The notes: generated by a model from the letters alone, not told the origin. 64,000 bases of DNA from Dokdonia pacifica (GCF_900188275.1 NZ_FZNY01000001.1:1302001-1366000); one strand, 5' to 3'. Shown: positions 41,861-51,309, numbered from the stretch's first letter. A program made the numbers and translations.

Positions 41861-43306
41861 ATGAGTACACCTACACTACATAAAGCATACGATAGTCGTT
41901 TATTTAGTGAACAAGGGAATGACTTAATCCTGCAGATAAGGAATCATCTTGAGCAAAATATAACAGGACAAAAAGAAACCATCACTAAATGGGTAGATCC
42001 TCAGGATGAATATACTTTTTGGAAGACATATACGCAAGAGAATCATACAACACAGTCTTTCTTTGAAACCGTTTTAAAACGCTCTATACACATACATCAT
42101 CCACATTATATTGGACATCAAATAGCGCCTACAGTGCCTGTATCTGCATTGGCAAATTTGTTGAGTGCACAACTTAATAATGGAATGGCAGTGTATGAGA
42201 TGGGGCAAGCGAGTTCTGCAATAGAAAGAGTGGTCATAGAGTTTTTTACAGAAACCATTGGGTGGCATGAAGGAGATGGATTTTTAACCTCTGGAGGAAC
42301 ATTAGCAAATCTTACGGCATTACTAGCTGCAAGAAAAATAAAAGCAAACTCAGATATTTGGAATGATGGATATGATGGCAAACTCGCTATTATGGTATCT
42401 GAAGAAGCACATTATTGTGTAGATCGTTCTGCCAGAATAATGGGACTAGGAGAAGCAGGAATTATCAAAGTACCCGTAGGAGAAGATTACAAAATACGTG
42501 TAGACCTCTTACAACACTATTATGATCAAGCTGTACAAGATGGCTTTGAAGTTATTGCCGTGATAGGAAGTGCGCCATCTACAAGTACAGGAATATACGA
42601 TGATTTAGATGGGGTTTCCGCTTTCGCGAAAGCGAATAATATCTGGTTTCATGTAGATGGAGCTCATGGAGGCGCTGCGATTTTTTCTAAAAAATACAAA
42701 CACCTACTGCAAGGCATAAACAAAGCAGATTCTGTTATTATAGATGGTCATAAAATGATGGGTACTTCTGCTATCACAACAGCAGTTCTTTTTAAAAATT
42801 CAGTAGATAGTTATGCCACCTTTAGTCAAAAAGCCCAATACCTATGGGAACAAAATGACGACCCAGAATGGTACAACCTTGCAAAACGAACCTTTGAGTG
42901 TACAAAAAGTATGATGAGTTTGCGATTTTATGCAATTCTTAATGCCTATGGCGCTCAGTTTTTTGATGATTTTGTAACCACACTTTACGATAGTGCATAT
43001 GTGTTTTCTGAATATATTAAGGAAAGCCCTGATTTTGAACTTGCCTTAGAAGCTCAAAGCAATATTGTGTGTTTTAGATATACGGGAGGTATTCCAAAAG
43101 AAAAAATTCAGGAAATAAATAAAACCATTAGAAAGACCCTTTTAGAAGAAGGGACATTTTATATCGTTTCTACTACTTTAAAAGGAGAATTGTGGTTGCG
43201 TACCACATTTATGAATCCATTTACAACAGAAGAACATACTCAAAAACTAACAGATAAAATAAGAACAATAGCAAAAAGCATACATCATAAAATGCAAGAC
43301 GCATAA
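41861..43306 (+). CDS. PLP-dependent group II amino-acid decarboxylase
   Basis: A 481-residue fold-type I decarboxylase related to diaminobutyrate, glutamate, tyrosine and aromatic amino acid decarboxylases. I start at 41861 (MSTPTLHKAYDSRLF), 4 bases after the arsR stop; an upstream ATG at 41828 overlaps arsR. The PLP Lys is in IIDGHKMMGTSA; HVDGAHGGAA holds the Asp that pairs with the pyridine nitrogen; EEAHYCVDRSARIMG holds the ring-stacking His. The substrate cannot be read. Its place directly after arsR is unusual. The palindrome at 42620 encodes AFAKA (VSAFAKANNIWFHVD) just before the PLP Asp. Confidence 0.87.
   Translation: MSTPTLHKAYDSRLFSEQGNDLILQIRNHLEQNITGQKETITKWVDPQDEYTFWKTYTQENHTTQSFFETVLKRSIHIHHPHYIGHQIAPTVPVSALANLLSAQLNNGMAVYEMGQASSAIERVVIEFFTETIGWHEGDGFLTSGGTLANLTALLAARKIKANSDIWNDGYDGKLAIMVSEEAHYCVDRSARIMGLGEAGIIKVPVGEDYKIRVDLLQHYYDQAVQDGFEVIAVIGSAPSTSTGIYDDLDGVSAFAKANNIWFHVDGAHGGAAIFSKKYKHLLQGINKADSVIIDGHKMMGTSAITTAVLFKNSVDSYATFSQKAQYLWEQNDDPEWYNLAKRTFECTKSMMSLRFYAILNAYGAQFFDDFVTTLYDSAYVFSEYIKESPDFELALEAQSNIVCFRYTGGIPKEKIQEINKTIRKTLLEEGTFYIVSTTLKGELWLRTTFMNPFTTEEHTQKLTDKIRTIAKSIHHKMQDA
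42620..42633. repeat. Palindrome GCTTTCGCGAAAGC, copy 10 (in decarboxylase gene)
   Basis: Exact copy, read as AFAKA. Confidence 0.95.
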
Positions 43307-43318
43307 AAAATAAGAAAG

Positions 43319-43810
43319 ATGAAAACACAAGAATTTTTAGAAATATTAAAAGAGCATCAAGGCAAATCATTATTATTTGAATATGCTCCCAATTTATTAG
43401 TAGGTGCAAATTATCACATCACAGAAGTAAAACACATTACCATTGATTCGGTAGATTGTGGTGCAGGTGTCGATGCTTGGAAAGAAACCATTATTCAACT
43501 ATGGGAAGACCCTAATGAATTAGGCAAAACAGAATTCATGAGTGCTTATAAAGCCATGGCTATTCTAGCCAAAGTAGGTCGTATGAAACCTTATGTAATG
43601 GATGCAGAAGTACGTATAGAATATAGCAATGCAAACTTTCATACAGCACAACTATATGTTAACGATTACGAAATACGCGGAAACAATTTACTGCTTAAAT
43701 TAGTCGGGCAACCTACAGATTGTAAGGCTAAGGAAGCTTGTGGTATTGCTGCTCCCGTAACCGCCGATGCACAAGCAGGTGGATGCGCTCCTGGAAGTGG
43801 ATGTTGCTAA
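43319..43810 (+). CDS. DUF6428 family protein with Cys-rich tail
   Basis: A 163-residue protein of the DUF6428 family, which recurs beside arsR and arsC in Bacteroidota. The body (1-135) is a soluble mixed domain (SLLFEYAPNLLVGANYHITEV, VDCGAGVDAWKETIIQLW). The tail carries six Cys (DCKAKEACG, GGCAPGSGCC), which would suit As(III) binding. This gene starts 12 bases after the decarboxylase, and the next gene starts 8 bases after it. An arsenic-binding role is inferred from tail and context. Confidence 0.78.
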   Translation: MKTQEFLEILKEHQGKSLLFEYAPNLLVGANYHITEVKHITIDSVDCGAGVDAWKETIIQLWEDPNELGKTEFMSAYKAMAILAKVGRMKPYVMDAEVRIEYSNANFHTAQLYVNDYEIRGNNLLLKLVGQPTDCKAKEACGIAAPVTADAQAGGCAPGSGCC

Positions 43811-43818
43811 TAAATGAT

Positions 43819-44325
43819 ATGCGTGTAGCTCAGCCAGATATTCAAATACGTTTGTTTCAAAAAAATGATTATTCCGCTTGCGCGAAAATTTATAAAGATG
43901 GCATGGATACAGGTATTGCAACTTTTGAAACAAAAGTACCAGATTGGGACACATGGAATGCTAAGTTTTTAAAGCAATGTCGTTTTGTAGCTGAAGCAAA
44001 TCAAACCATTTTAGGATGGTGTGCTCTCACGCCTTTCTCATCAAGAAAAGTCTATAAAGGAGTTGCTGAGGTGACTATTTATGTAGCAAAAGAAGCACAG
44101 CAAAAAGGAATAGGGAAGTTGCTATTACAACATCTTATAAAAGAAAGCGAGAAAGCAAATTTTTGGACCCTACAAGCAAAGATTTTTCCAGAAAACATTG
44201 CTAGTATCAAGTTGCATGAAAGCTATGGTTTTAGAAAAGTAGGAGTACGCAAAAAAATTGCTATGCGCGGTGGGATTTGGTATGATAATGTGTTGCTAGA
44301 GAGAAGAAGTCATCAGATTGTATGA
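43819..44325 (+). CDS. GNAT acetyltransferase, ArsN/PAT-like
   Basis: A 168-residue N-acetyltransferase of the phosphinothricin/arsinothricin type. I start at 43819 (MRVAQPDIQIRLF) because the longer frame upstream is a shadow of DUF6428. It has YKDGMDTGIATFETKVPDWD, WCALTPFSSRKVYKGVAEVTIYV and the acetyl-CoA loop AQQKGIGKLLLQHL. ArsN enzymes acetylate arsinothricin, an arsenic glutamate analogue. The position inside an ars operon favours that reading over a generic GNAT. A short overlap with the next gene's longer frame is not meaningful. Confidence 0.82.
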   Translation: MRVAQPDIQIRLFQKNDYSACAKIYKDGMDTGIATFETKVPDWDTWNAKFLKQCRFVAEANQTILGWCALTPFSSRKVYKGVAEVTIYVAKEAQQKGIGKLLLQHLIKESEKANFWTLQAKIFPENIASIKLHESYGFRKVGVRKKIAMRGGIWYDNVLLERRSHQIV

Positions 44326-44362
44326 AGTGGTTATTAATTGTTGTCAAATATTTATTAATACT

Positions 44363-45553
44363 ATGAAAAAAATAATGTATTTAATTTTCCTTCTGTCAAC
44401 GCTACAAATTACTAGCCAAGAATTGAATCTTGAGATTTTGAAAAAAACAATTACTACATTAAGTAATATTGAACGTGTTTTTTATACGTCAAGTTTTGAA
44501 GGAAATGAAGAAGGAGTCACGTACATCAATAGTGAAGATGCTATTTATTTTGATTTTTCAAATAGTACCAGAAATAAGACACCAAAATATTATATAAAAA
44601 ATAAAGAATCCGAACTGATATTTGATGGAGAAAGTCATGTCCAATCTTTAGTGAGTGAGAAATTAATAGCAACAGGAGGTTCTAGAAACCCTAACAATCC
44701 TCTATTATTAACATTGCACCCGATTAAAGAACTATTACCTCAACTAATTACTAACGAAAATGTCGAAATAAAAAGAAGTAATGATGTTTTTGTTAATGAG
44801 CAAAAAAACTACCAATTTGAATTCGTACTAAAAAATAGTAACATCGATTGGGAAAGACTACGTATAAATACTTTTGATCTAGCAGATGTAAAGTATACTA
44901 CGTATATACTAAACATAAATACTTCTGATTATTTACCCAGTAAAATAATAATGCCAAATGGACCCTCTGGAACCATGAGCAGAACTATAGAAAATGTAAA
45001 CCTCAATTATAAAGTTGATCCAAATCTATGGACTGGTGACTTACTTCCAAATGAATTTACTAAGATCTCTTTTGGAGATTATGTAAAGCAAATGCAAGAA
45101 AAAATGATGTTGCAAGTAAAAGAGAGTACTGCTAAAAATGAGACTAAAAAAATTGAAAATTGGGAACTTCCTAATTTAGATAATGATAAGCTTATAGATT
45201 TTTCAACATTTAAGGGGAATGTTGTTTTGTTAGAATTTTGGTTTAAGTTCTGTGGTCCATGTGTTAAAGCAGTACCAGAACTTAATGCATTAAGTGAAAA
45301 GTATAAAAACGAGAATTTTTTACTCTACGGGATAGAGTTTAGAGAAAATTTTCCAAAAGAAAATTTGCAAGAATATACTTCCAAAATAAAGATGAGTTAC
45401 CCAACATTATATAAAGGGAAAGAACTAGCTGATAAATATTCAGTTCAAGCGGCACCTACAGTAATGATTATAGATAAAAAGGGAACTATTATTTATGTAG
45501 CATCTGGATTTGATAAGGAAAAAATTGAAAGTATTATTAAAGATAATTTGTAA
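44363..45553 (+). CDS. Exported TlpA-like thioredoxin protein
   Basis: A 396-residue protein. I start at 44363 (MKKIMYLIFLLSTLQI) for a good signal peptide ending TSQ; the earlier ATG at 44318 would hide it. Residues 18-260 are a beta-rich region like outer-membrane lipoprotein carriers or DUF-type TlpA partners. The C-terminal 130 residues are a TlpA-type thioredoxin domain with WFKFCGPCVKAVPELN and the cis-Pro stretch QAAPTVMIID. The active site FCGPC replaces the usual WCGPC. Whether it belongs with the ars genes or is a passenger is unclear. Confidence 0.8.
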   Translation: MKKIMYLIFLLSTLQITSQELNLEILKKTITTLSNIERVFYTSSFEGNEEGVTYINSEDAIYFDFSNSTRNKTPKYYIKNKESELIFDGESHVQSLVSEKLIATGGSRNPNNPLLLTLHPIKELLPQLITNENVEIKRSNDVFVNEQKNYQFEFVLKNSNIDWERLRINTFDLADVKYTTYILNINTSDYLPSKIIMPNGPSGTMSRTIENVNLNYKVDPNLWTGDLLPNEFTKISFGDYVKQMQEKMMLQVKESTAKNETKKIENWELPNLDNDKLIDFSTFKGNVVLLEFWFKFCGPCVKAVPELNALSEKYKNENFLLYGIEFRENFPKENLQEYTSKIKMSYPTLYKGKELADKYSVQAAPTVMIIDKKGTIIYVASGFDKEKIESIIKDNL

Positions 45554-45601
45554 AAAGAATATTTATAAAGCGTATCAGATTATAATTACAAATTAAAAAA
45601 G

Positions 45602-45621
45602 ATATCCGCCTTCGCGGATAT
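45602..45621 (+). promoter_or_regulatory. Hairpin just before arsC
   Basis: ATATCCGC pairs with GCGGATAT across CTTC, 15 bases before the arsC ATG. The core CCGCCTTCGCGG resembles a degenerate copy of the window-wide palindrome. It might affect arsC translation. Confidence 0.45.
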
Positions 45622-45636
45622 GGAAATGAATTAATT

Positions 45637-46056
45637 ATGAAAAAAAACATACTCGTACTTTGTACAGGAAACAGCTGTCGTAGTCAGATGGCACATGGAT
45701 ATTTAAACCTATTAGCAGGTGATAAGGCAACGATCTATTCGGCAGGAATAGAAACCCACGGGATCAATCCGGGAGCAGCGGCTACTATGGCAAAAGATGG
45801 TATAGATATTACTGGGCATACCTCAAATCATGTAGATGAATATGAAGGGGTGGATTGGGATTTTATTATTACCGTATGTGATCATGCTTATGAGAACTGT
45901 CCATTCATTGCAGCGCCTAATGCCACACGATTACATCACAACTTTTACGATCCCTCAAAGTTTGTAGGATCTACTGAAGATACAGAGGCCGCTTTCGCGA
46001 AAGCGAGAAATGAAATAAAAGCATATTGTCAAGATTTTATATCAAATCATTTGTAA
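45637..46056 (+). CDS. arsC: Arsenate reductase, thioredoxin-coupled type
   Basis: A 139-residue low-molecular-weight phosphatase-type ArsC. The P-loop is LCTGNSCRSQM with catalytic C9, and the redox pair C81 and C88 (TVCDHAYENCPF) corresponds to C10/C82/C89 of the staphylococcal enzyme, so it should cycle with thioredoxin and reduce arsenate to arsenite. The palindrome at 45991 encodes AFAKA (EAAFAKARNEI) in the C-terminal helix. No arsenite efflux pump gene accompanies it here. Confidence 0.92.
   Translation: MKKNILVLCTGNSCRSQMAHGYLNLLAGDKATIYSAGIETHGINPGAAATMAKDGIDITGHTSNHVDEYEGVDWDFIITVCDHAYENCPFIAAPNATRLHHNFYDPSKFVGSTEDTEAAFAKARNEIKAYCQDFISNHL
45991..46004. repeat. Palindrome GCTTTCGCGAAAGC, copy 11 (in arsC)
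   Basis: Exact copy, read as AFAKA in the C-terminal helix of ArsC. Confidence 0.95.
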
Positions 46057-46080
46057 TTTTCTTGATTTAACGGGATTTTC

Positions 46081-46114
46081 TTACAAAAACAGGGAATTTC
46101 CCCTGTTTTTGTAA
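46081..46114 (+). terminator. Terminator after arsC
   Basis: A 14-bp perfect stem (TTACAAAAACAGGG / CCCTGTTTTTGTAA) with a 6-nt loop lies 25 bases past arsC. Probable end of the ars operon; the T-rich stem side makes it usable in both directions. Confidence 0.75.
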
Positions 46115-46237
46115 TTATAATTTTTTATACATTTAGGGCTATAAATTAACTAACCAATCCATTTTAGACAATTTCCTTGTCAAAATTAAAATAGTCAAGT
46201 TCCCTCGTATTGTCATTGGGTTACCAATAACAATAAA

Positions 46238-47269
46238 ATGAATCTTAAAAAATCAGTAGGCATCGCCGTCGTACTCGGCATTGCCTTTATTGCCATTTGG
46301 GAACTTTATGTCCGATCGCTAGGATATGTTTCAGAACTTGATGATAATAAAGCACTTTGGGCTATTCAAAGAGCCAAAGTAGATAAGCTCTCTTCAGATG
46401 ATATCGTATTATTGGGCTCTTCAAGAGTTCATTTTGATATTCAACTCAATGAATGGGAAGAAGCTACAGGCGTTCGTCCTATTATGCTAGCTTCTGATGG
46501 TACAACACCCACCCCTATTTTTAAAGAAATTGTTGAAGAGACTGATTTTAATGGTACCGTGGTCATAGGTGTGGCTCCGGCATTATTTTTTTCACAACCA
46601 GGAAAAGGATTTATGTGGGATCGTCCTACCAAAAGACTCCGTCATTATTATGAACAAACCTATGCCCAACGTGCCAACCATTACCTTTCCCTTCCTTTAG
46701 AACGCACCTTTTCGTTTCTTAATGCATCAGAAGAAGAATGGTCTGATGATATAGATTTAAAAACCCTAGTTAACAACATTAAAATAGGCAATCGTTTGCC
46801 CGAAGGGAGACCTCCTTTCAATAATTTTGGATTCGTAGATGCCGATCGAAATGTGACCATGTTTGAAAAGACCAAAACTGATACAGCCTTTGCAAATGGA
46901 ATTGTCAAAATATGGCTAGGAGGGATAGAGCGACGCCCAACACCTGTAGTAGACTCAGTAATACTTTATTACCAGCCTTTAATTGAAAAATTAAAAAAAC
47001 GTGGAGGAAATGCTATTTTCATACGATGTCCTTCTAGTGGAAAACTAAGAGAAAAAGAGAACGAAATATACTCCAGAACTGTCTGTTGGGATGAACTACT
47101 TTTACAATCTGGACTTAATGGCTATCACTTTGAAGATTATACACAGTTAAATCAATTTACCTGTCCAGAAGAATCTCATCTCTTTTCTACAGACGCACGT
47201 ATTTTTACCAAAGAGCTAGTGAAAATTCTTCTAGAGGATCAACAAATTTCTAACCTTAAAACTCGATAA
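46238..47269 (+). CDS. SGNH/DltD-like membrane-anchored protein, MBOAT partner
   Basis: A 343-residue protein with one N-terminal membrane anchor (about 7-26) and an extracytoplasmic SGNH-like domain. The first block is DIVLLGSSRVHFDIQ (nucleophile Ser), and the last is CPEESHLFSTDARIF with a candidate catalytic His. It ends 2 bases before the MBOAT gene. In DltB/DltD and AlgI/AlgJ-type systems, such a protein works with the MBOAT channel to move acyl groups to an extracellular polymer. The target polymer is unknown. Confidence 0.72.
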   Translation: MNLKKSVGIAVVLGIAFIAIWELYVRSLGYVSELDDNKALWAIQRAKVDKLSSDDIVLLGSSRVHFDIQLNEWEEATGVRPIMLASDGTTPTPIFKEIVEETDFNGTVVIGVAPALFFSQPGKGFMWDRPTKRLRHYYEQTYAQRANHYLSLPLERTFSFLNASEEEWSDDIDLKTLVNNIKIGNRLPEGRPPFNNFGFVDADRNVTMFEKTKTDTAFANGIVKIWLGGIERRPTPVVDSVILYYQPLIEKLKKRGGNAIFIRCPSSGKLREKENEIYSRTVCWDELLLQSGLNGYHFEDYTQLNQFTCPEESHLFSTDARIFTKELVKILLEDQQISNLKTR

Positions 47270-47271
47270 TT

Positions 47272-48687
47272 ATGTTATTCAATTCACTCAGTTTTGTGGT
47301 TTTTTTGATTGTTGTTTTAGCGCTTTATTATTCAAAAATACTATCCTGGACCGGAAAAAAGCGCATGCTTTTGCTATCTAGTTATGTGTTTTATGGAATG
47401 TGGAATCCACCCTTAGTTATTTTACTTTGGATTTCTACAGTTGTAGACTGGACTGCAGGAAAAAAACTAGCAACGCTAGAAAATAAAAAAAAGAGAAAAC
47501 TATGGCTCTTGTTGAGTATGGTTGTAAATCTTGGGTTTTTAGGATTCTTTAAGTACGGTAATTTTTTGTTAGAAAATTTTACGGCGATACTCCAAAGTAT
47601 AGGAATAGAATACGAGGCACTTCCTATGGATATCATTTTACCTATGGGAATTTCTTTTTATACGTTCCAGACCATGTCATATACTATAGATATGTATTAT
47701 AGAAAAGGGGAGCGTGCCCGTACTTTCCTAGATTTTGCATTATATGTGACCTTCTTCCCGCAATTAGTTGCAGGACCTATTGTGAGAGCAAAAGACTTGA
47801 TTACACAATTTTATGAGCCCAAAAAGGCAACGATTCATCAGTTTTTATGGGGATTGTTTTTATTGACCATAGGTGTGTTTCAGAAAGTAGTTTTGGCAGA
47901 TGCTTTACTCTCTAGTACGTCAGATAAAGTTTTTGATGCAGGTAAACTACTTCATGGGGTAGATGCATGGATAGGTACACTTGCCTTTTCAGGACAAATA
48001 TTTTTTGATTTTGCTGGATATTCTACCTGTGCAATCGGGATCGCATTGATGTTAGGTATTATATTACCAGATAACTTTAGATACCCTTATGCATCTATAG
48101 GTTTTTCTGACCTTTGGCGTAGATGGCATATTTCGCTGTCTAGTTGGTTACGTGACTATTTATATATCCCATTAGGAGGGAATCGTCATGGAATTACAAG
48201 AATGTATGTAGCACTTATGCTTACTATGTTATTGGGAGGATTATGGCATGGAGCCGCTTGGACATTTGTAATCTGGGGTGCTTTGCACGGAATATACTTG
48301 GTGGGAGAACGTTTACTTAAAAAATTAATTCCTATAAAAATTAATGCATGGAATGGAATTTTCTTAGCGTTCTTAACCTATACATTAGTCAATATTACGT
48401 GGGTCTTTTTTAGAGCCAAAGGATTTGCTACTGCAAATGACATGATTACCTCTATGTTTTTTCTGAATCCAGACGGAAGTAAAATTTTAGGAATTGCAGA
48501 AATTGGAAAGGTTGTTATTGTGATTACAGGACTGTTTTTATGTCATTGGTTTATGCGTAATACATCTATGAAAGAGGTGTCACTTAAAACTCCTTCTTGG
48601 GTATTAGGTGTTGGTTGGGCAGTATTATTCTTTTTGATTTGTTTAGCGCAAGGAAGTGGAGAACAGTTTATTTACTTTCAGTTCTAA
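47272..48687 (+). CDS. MBOAT-family O-acyltransferase (AlgI-like)
   Basis: A 471-residue polytopic enzyme of the AlgI/DltB type with about 11 helices. The family blocks are present: GISFYTFQTMSYTIDMYY, FFPQLVAGPIVRA, the histidine-bearing FSDLWRRWHISLSSWLRDYLYI region and the catalytic HG in GGLWHGAAWTFVIWG. It transfers acyl (often acetyl) groups to extracytoplasmic glycans. The partner SGNH-like gene directly upstream supports a two-protein system. No alginate or Dlt genes are nearby. Confidence 0.9.
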   Translation: MLFNSLSFVVFLIVVLALYYSKILSWTGKKRMLLLSSYVFYGMWNPPLVILLWISTVVDWTAGKKLATLENKKKRKLWLLLSMVVNLGFLGFFKYGNFLLENFTAILQSIGIEYEALPMDIILPMGISFYTFQTMSYTIDMYYRKGERARTFLDFALYVTFFPQLVAGPIVRAKDLITQFYEPKKATIHQFLWGLFLLTIGVFQKVVLADALLSSTSDKVFDAGKLLHGVDAWIGTLAFSGQIFFDFAGYSTCAIGIALMLGIILPDNFRYPYASIGFSDLWRRWHISLSSWLRDYLYIPLGGNRHGITRMYVALMLTMLLGGLWHGAAWTFVIWGALHGIYLVGERLLKKLIPIKINAWNGIFLAFLTYTLVNITWVFFRAKGFATANDMITSMFFLNPDGSKILGIAEIGKVVIVITGLFLCHWFMRNTSMKEVSLKTPSWVLGVGWAVLFFLICLAQGSGEQFIYFQF

Positions 48688-48707
48688 ACTATTTTTTGGT
48701 TGTTTTT

Positions 48708-48721
48708 GCTTTCGCGAAAGC
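48708..48721. repeat. Palindrome GCTTTCGCGAAAGC, copy 12 (intergenic)
   Basis: Exact copy, 21 bases after the MBOAT stop, preceded by TGTTTTT. It might double as a weak terminator. Confidence 0.95.
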
Positions 48722-48844
48722 GAACTTATGAGATAAGAAGAACGAAATGTTAAAGTGGGGAGATGAAATAAAAAGACATTCTCACAAAACATTAACAGTT
48801 CGTAGCGTGCTTTTTCTGTAATTTTAGGAAAACGAACCTTACCA

Positions 48845-51295
48845 ATGAAAAAAGTATTATTCTCACTAAGTTTTTTGCTAGTTGTTTCTAGTACAATTGC
48901 TCAAATTAATCTTGATTATCAGAAGCCTCCAAAAGAAATTTTAGACCTTGTTGATGTGCCACGTGCCCCAAGTGTACGTATGAATACAAATGGCGATACG
49001 ATGTTACTTTTATATAGAGATAGTTATAAAGATATCGCTACACTATCTGAAAAAGAACTCCGTTTAGGAGGGCTGCGTATAAATCCAAAAACAAATATTG
49101 GGAGTCGTGTTACCTATTTTAATAATGTTAAAATAAAAGGAGTTACCGAAAAAGAAGCACGACAGATTACGGGACTGCCTGATAATCCAAAACTAAGTAA
49201 TTTTAGTTGGTCTCCAGACGAATCTAAAATGGCACTTACAAATACTATAGATGATGCTGTAGAAGTCTGGATTCTTGATGTAGCTACAGCGAAAGCATCA
49301 AAGCTCGCCACACCTGCTCTCAATGCAAATATGGGAAACCCAATACGATGGTTTAAGGACGGTAGTAGCTTGTTAGTAAAAGTGATTCCAGATTCTAGAA
49401 AAGCACTTATTAATACAGCAGAAGCAGTACCTACAGGACCTACCATTTCTACAAGTGATGGCTCAAAAGCTCAAAATCGTACATATCAGGATTTATTACA
49501 AAACCCAAATGATGTATTTAATTTTGAACAATTAGCTACTTCTAGTCTTATAAAACTTGATTTAAATGGGATTATTACACCATGGAAAGAAGCGGCAATG
49601 TACAGCGGTATTTCGTTATCTCCAGATGGAAAATATTGGATGATTACTGTGATAGAAAAACCTTTTTCATATATAGTGCCTTATCGTCGTTTCCCGCAAA
49701 CATCTGTGGTTTATAATGTAGACGGGACTATTGTGAAAACGGTAAATGAAGTTCCGCTTATTGAAGAATTGCCCAAAGGTTTTATGGCTGCTCGCAAAGG
49801 GAAACGAAGAATGCAATGGCGATCTGATGCCCCTGCAACCTTGGTTTGGGCAGAAGTGTTAGATAATGGCGATCCTGAAGTAGATGTGGCATTTCGTGAT
49901 CAAGTATTTATGCAAGCAGCACCTTTTACAAATACACCTCAAAAAGTACTTCAAACGGTAGGACGTTTTAGCGGAATCCAATGGGGGAATGATCAAACAG
50001 CTATAGCTTATGACTATTGGTGGAATACACGTAATACAAAAACGTATCTTTTTGATCCTTCTAGTAAAAGTAATAATGGGAAGATTATTACAGATCGTAA
50101 TTACCAAGATGTGTATAGCGATCCAGGTGCTTTTGTGACACACGAAAATGAATATGGGCGTTATGTTCTTACCATAGAAAACAATGAACTCTTTCTGACG
50201 GGAGATGGTTATAGCGAGAAAGGGCAATTTCCGTTTATAGATGCAATGAGTCTAAAAACAGGAAAAACAAAACGCATGTATGAATCTACATATACAGATA
50301 AGCTAGAAAATTTACTAGGCGCTATCGATATGAAAAAAGGAGAAATTTTAGTTCGTATTGAGTCACCTACAGAATATCCTAATTACTATATACGTAATAT
50401 CAAAAAAGATAAACTTACACAGATTACAGATTTTGAAAATCCTTTTGCAAGTATACAAGATGTGCATAAGGAAGTGATTACCTATAAGCGAGATGATGGT
50501 CTAGAGCTTTCGGGAACTTTATATTTGCCAGTAGGTTATGATAAGGAAAAGAAAGAAAAAATGCCCATGATTTTATGGGCGTATCCTGAAGAGTTTAAAG
50601 ATAAAAATAGTGCATCACAATCTACTAAGAACGCAAATGCATTTACATTTCCTTATTATGGATCTATGATTTATTGGATTACTCGTGGATATGTAGTGTT
50701 GGATGATGCTTCTTTTCCAATTGTAGGAGAAGGAGATGAAGAGCCTAATGATAGTTTTAGAAAACAATTGGTGGCTAATGGGAAAGCAGCGATTGATGCT
50801 GTGGATGCATTAGGATATATAGATCGTAATCGAGTAGGCGTAGGAGGTCATTCGTATGGAGCATTTATGACGGCTAATTTACTTTCTCATTCCAATTTAT
50901 TTGCAGCAGGGATTGCTCGTAGTGGTGCATATAATAGAACCTTAACACCCTTTGGTTTCCAGAGTGAGCAACGTAGTTATTGGGAAGCACCAGAGGTATA
51001 TTATAATATGTCTCCATTTATGCATGCAGATAAAATGAAAACCCCTTTACTTCTTGTACATGGTGTAGCAGATAATAATTCAGGGACGTATCCTTTACAG
51101 AGTGAACGCTATTTTAATGCACTGAAAGGGTTAGGAGCCACAGCAAGGCTTGTCATGCTTCCTAAAGAAAGTCATGGATATCGTGCTAAGGAATCTATAC
51201 TTCACCTTTTATGGGAACAAGATCAATGGTTAGATACCTATGTAAAGAATAGAGGAACTTCAGAGATTAATGATGACGAAGAATTAAAAAACTAA
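48845..51295 (+). CDS. S9 family (glutamyl-type prolyl oligopeptidase) serine peptidase
   Basis: An 816-residue exported peptidase. A signal peptide ends SSTIAQ. Residues 30-560 form a beta-propeller-like region, and 570-800 an alpha/beta hydrolase domain with the nucleophile motif GVGGHSYGAFMTANLL, an Asp in LLLVHGVADNNSG and the His in LPKESHGYRAKES. The sequence around GGHSYGAF and the length fit the S9D group related to glutamyl endopeptidases. It probably degrades peptides in the periplasm. Its own terminator follows. Confidence 0.88.
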   Translation: MKKVLFSLSFLLVVSSTIAQINLDYQKPPKEILDLVDVPRAPSVRMNTNGDTMLLLYRDSYKDIATLSEKELRLGGLRINPKTNIGSRVTYFNNVKIKGVTEKEARQITGLPDNPKLSNFSWSPDESKMALTNTIDDAVEVWILDVATAKASKLATPALNANMGNPIRWFKDGSSLLVKVIPDSRKALINTAEAVPTGPTISTSDGSKAQNRTYQDLLQNPNDVFNFEQLATSSLIKLDLNGIITPWKEAAMYSGISLSPDGKYWMITVIEKPFSYIVPYRRFPQTSVVYNVDGTIVKTVNEVPLIEELPKGFMAARKGKRRMQWRSDAPATLVWAEVLDNGDPEVDVAFRDQVFMQAAPFTNTPQKVLQTVGRFSGIQWGNDQTAIAYDYWWNTRNTKTYLFDPSSKSNNGKIITDRNYQDVYSDPGAFVTHENEYGRYVLTIENNELFLTGDGYSEKGQFPFIDAMSLKTGKTKRMYESTYTDKLENLLGAIDMKKGEILVRIESPTEYPNYYIRNIKKDKLTQITDFENPFASIQDVHKEVITYKRDDGLELSGTLYLPVGYDKEKKEKMPMILWAYPEEFKDKNSASQSTKNANAFTFPYYGSMIYWITRGYVVLDDASFPIVGEGDEEPNDSFRKQLVANGKAAIDAVDALGYIDRNRVGVGGHSYGAFMTANLLSHSNLFAAGIARSGAYNRTLTPFGFQSEQRSYWEAPEVYYNMSPFMHADKMKTPLLLVHGVADNNSGTYPLQSERYFNALKGLGATARLVMLPKESHGYRAKESILHLLWEQDQWLDTYVKNRGTSEINDDEELKN

Positions 51296-51309
51296 TACGA
51301 TATAAGTAT

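Noticed and set aside
43738-43818. Upstream extension of the ArsN-like acetyltransferase
   Set aside because: It overlaps the Cys-rich end of DUF6428 in another frame and gives a Trp/Arg/Cys-rich stretch unlike any GNAT start.
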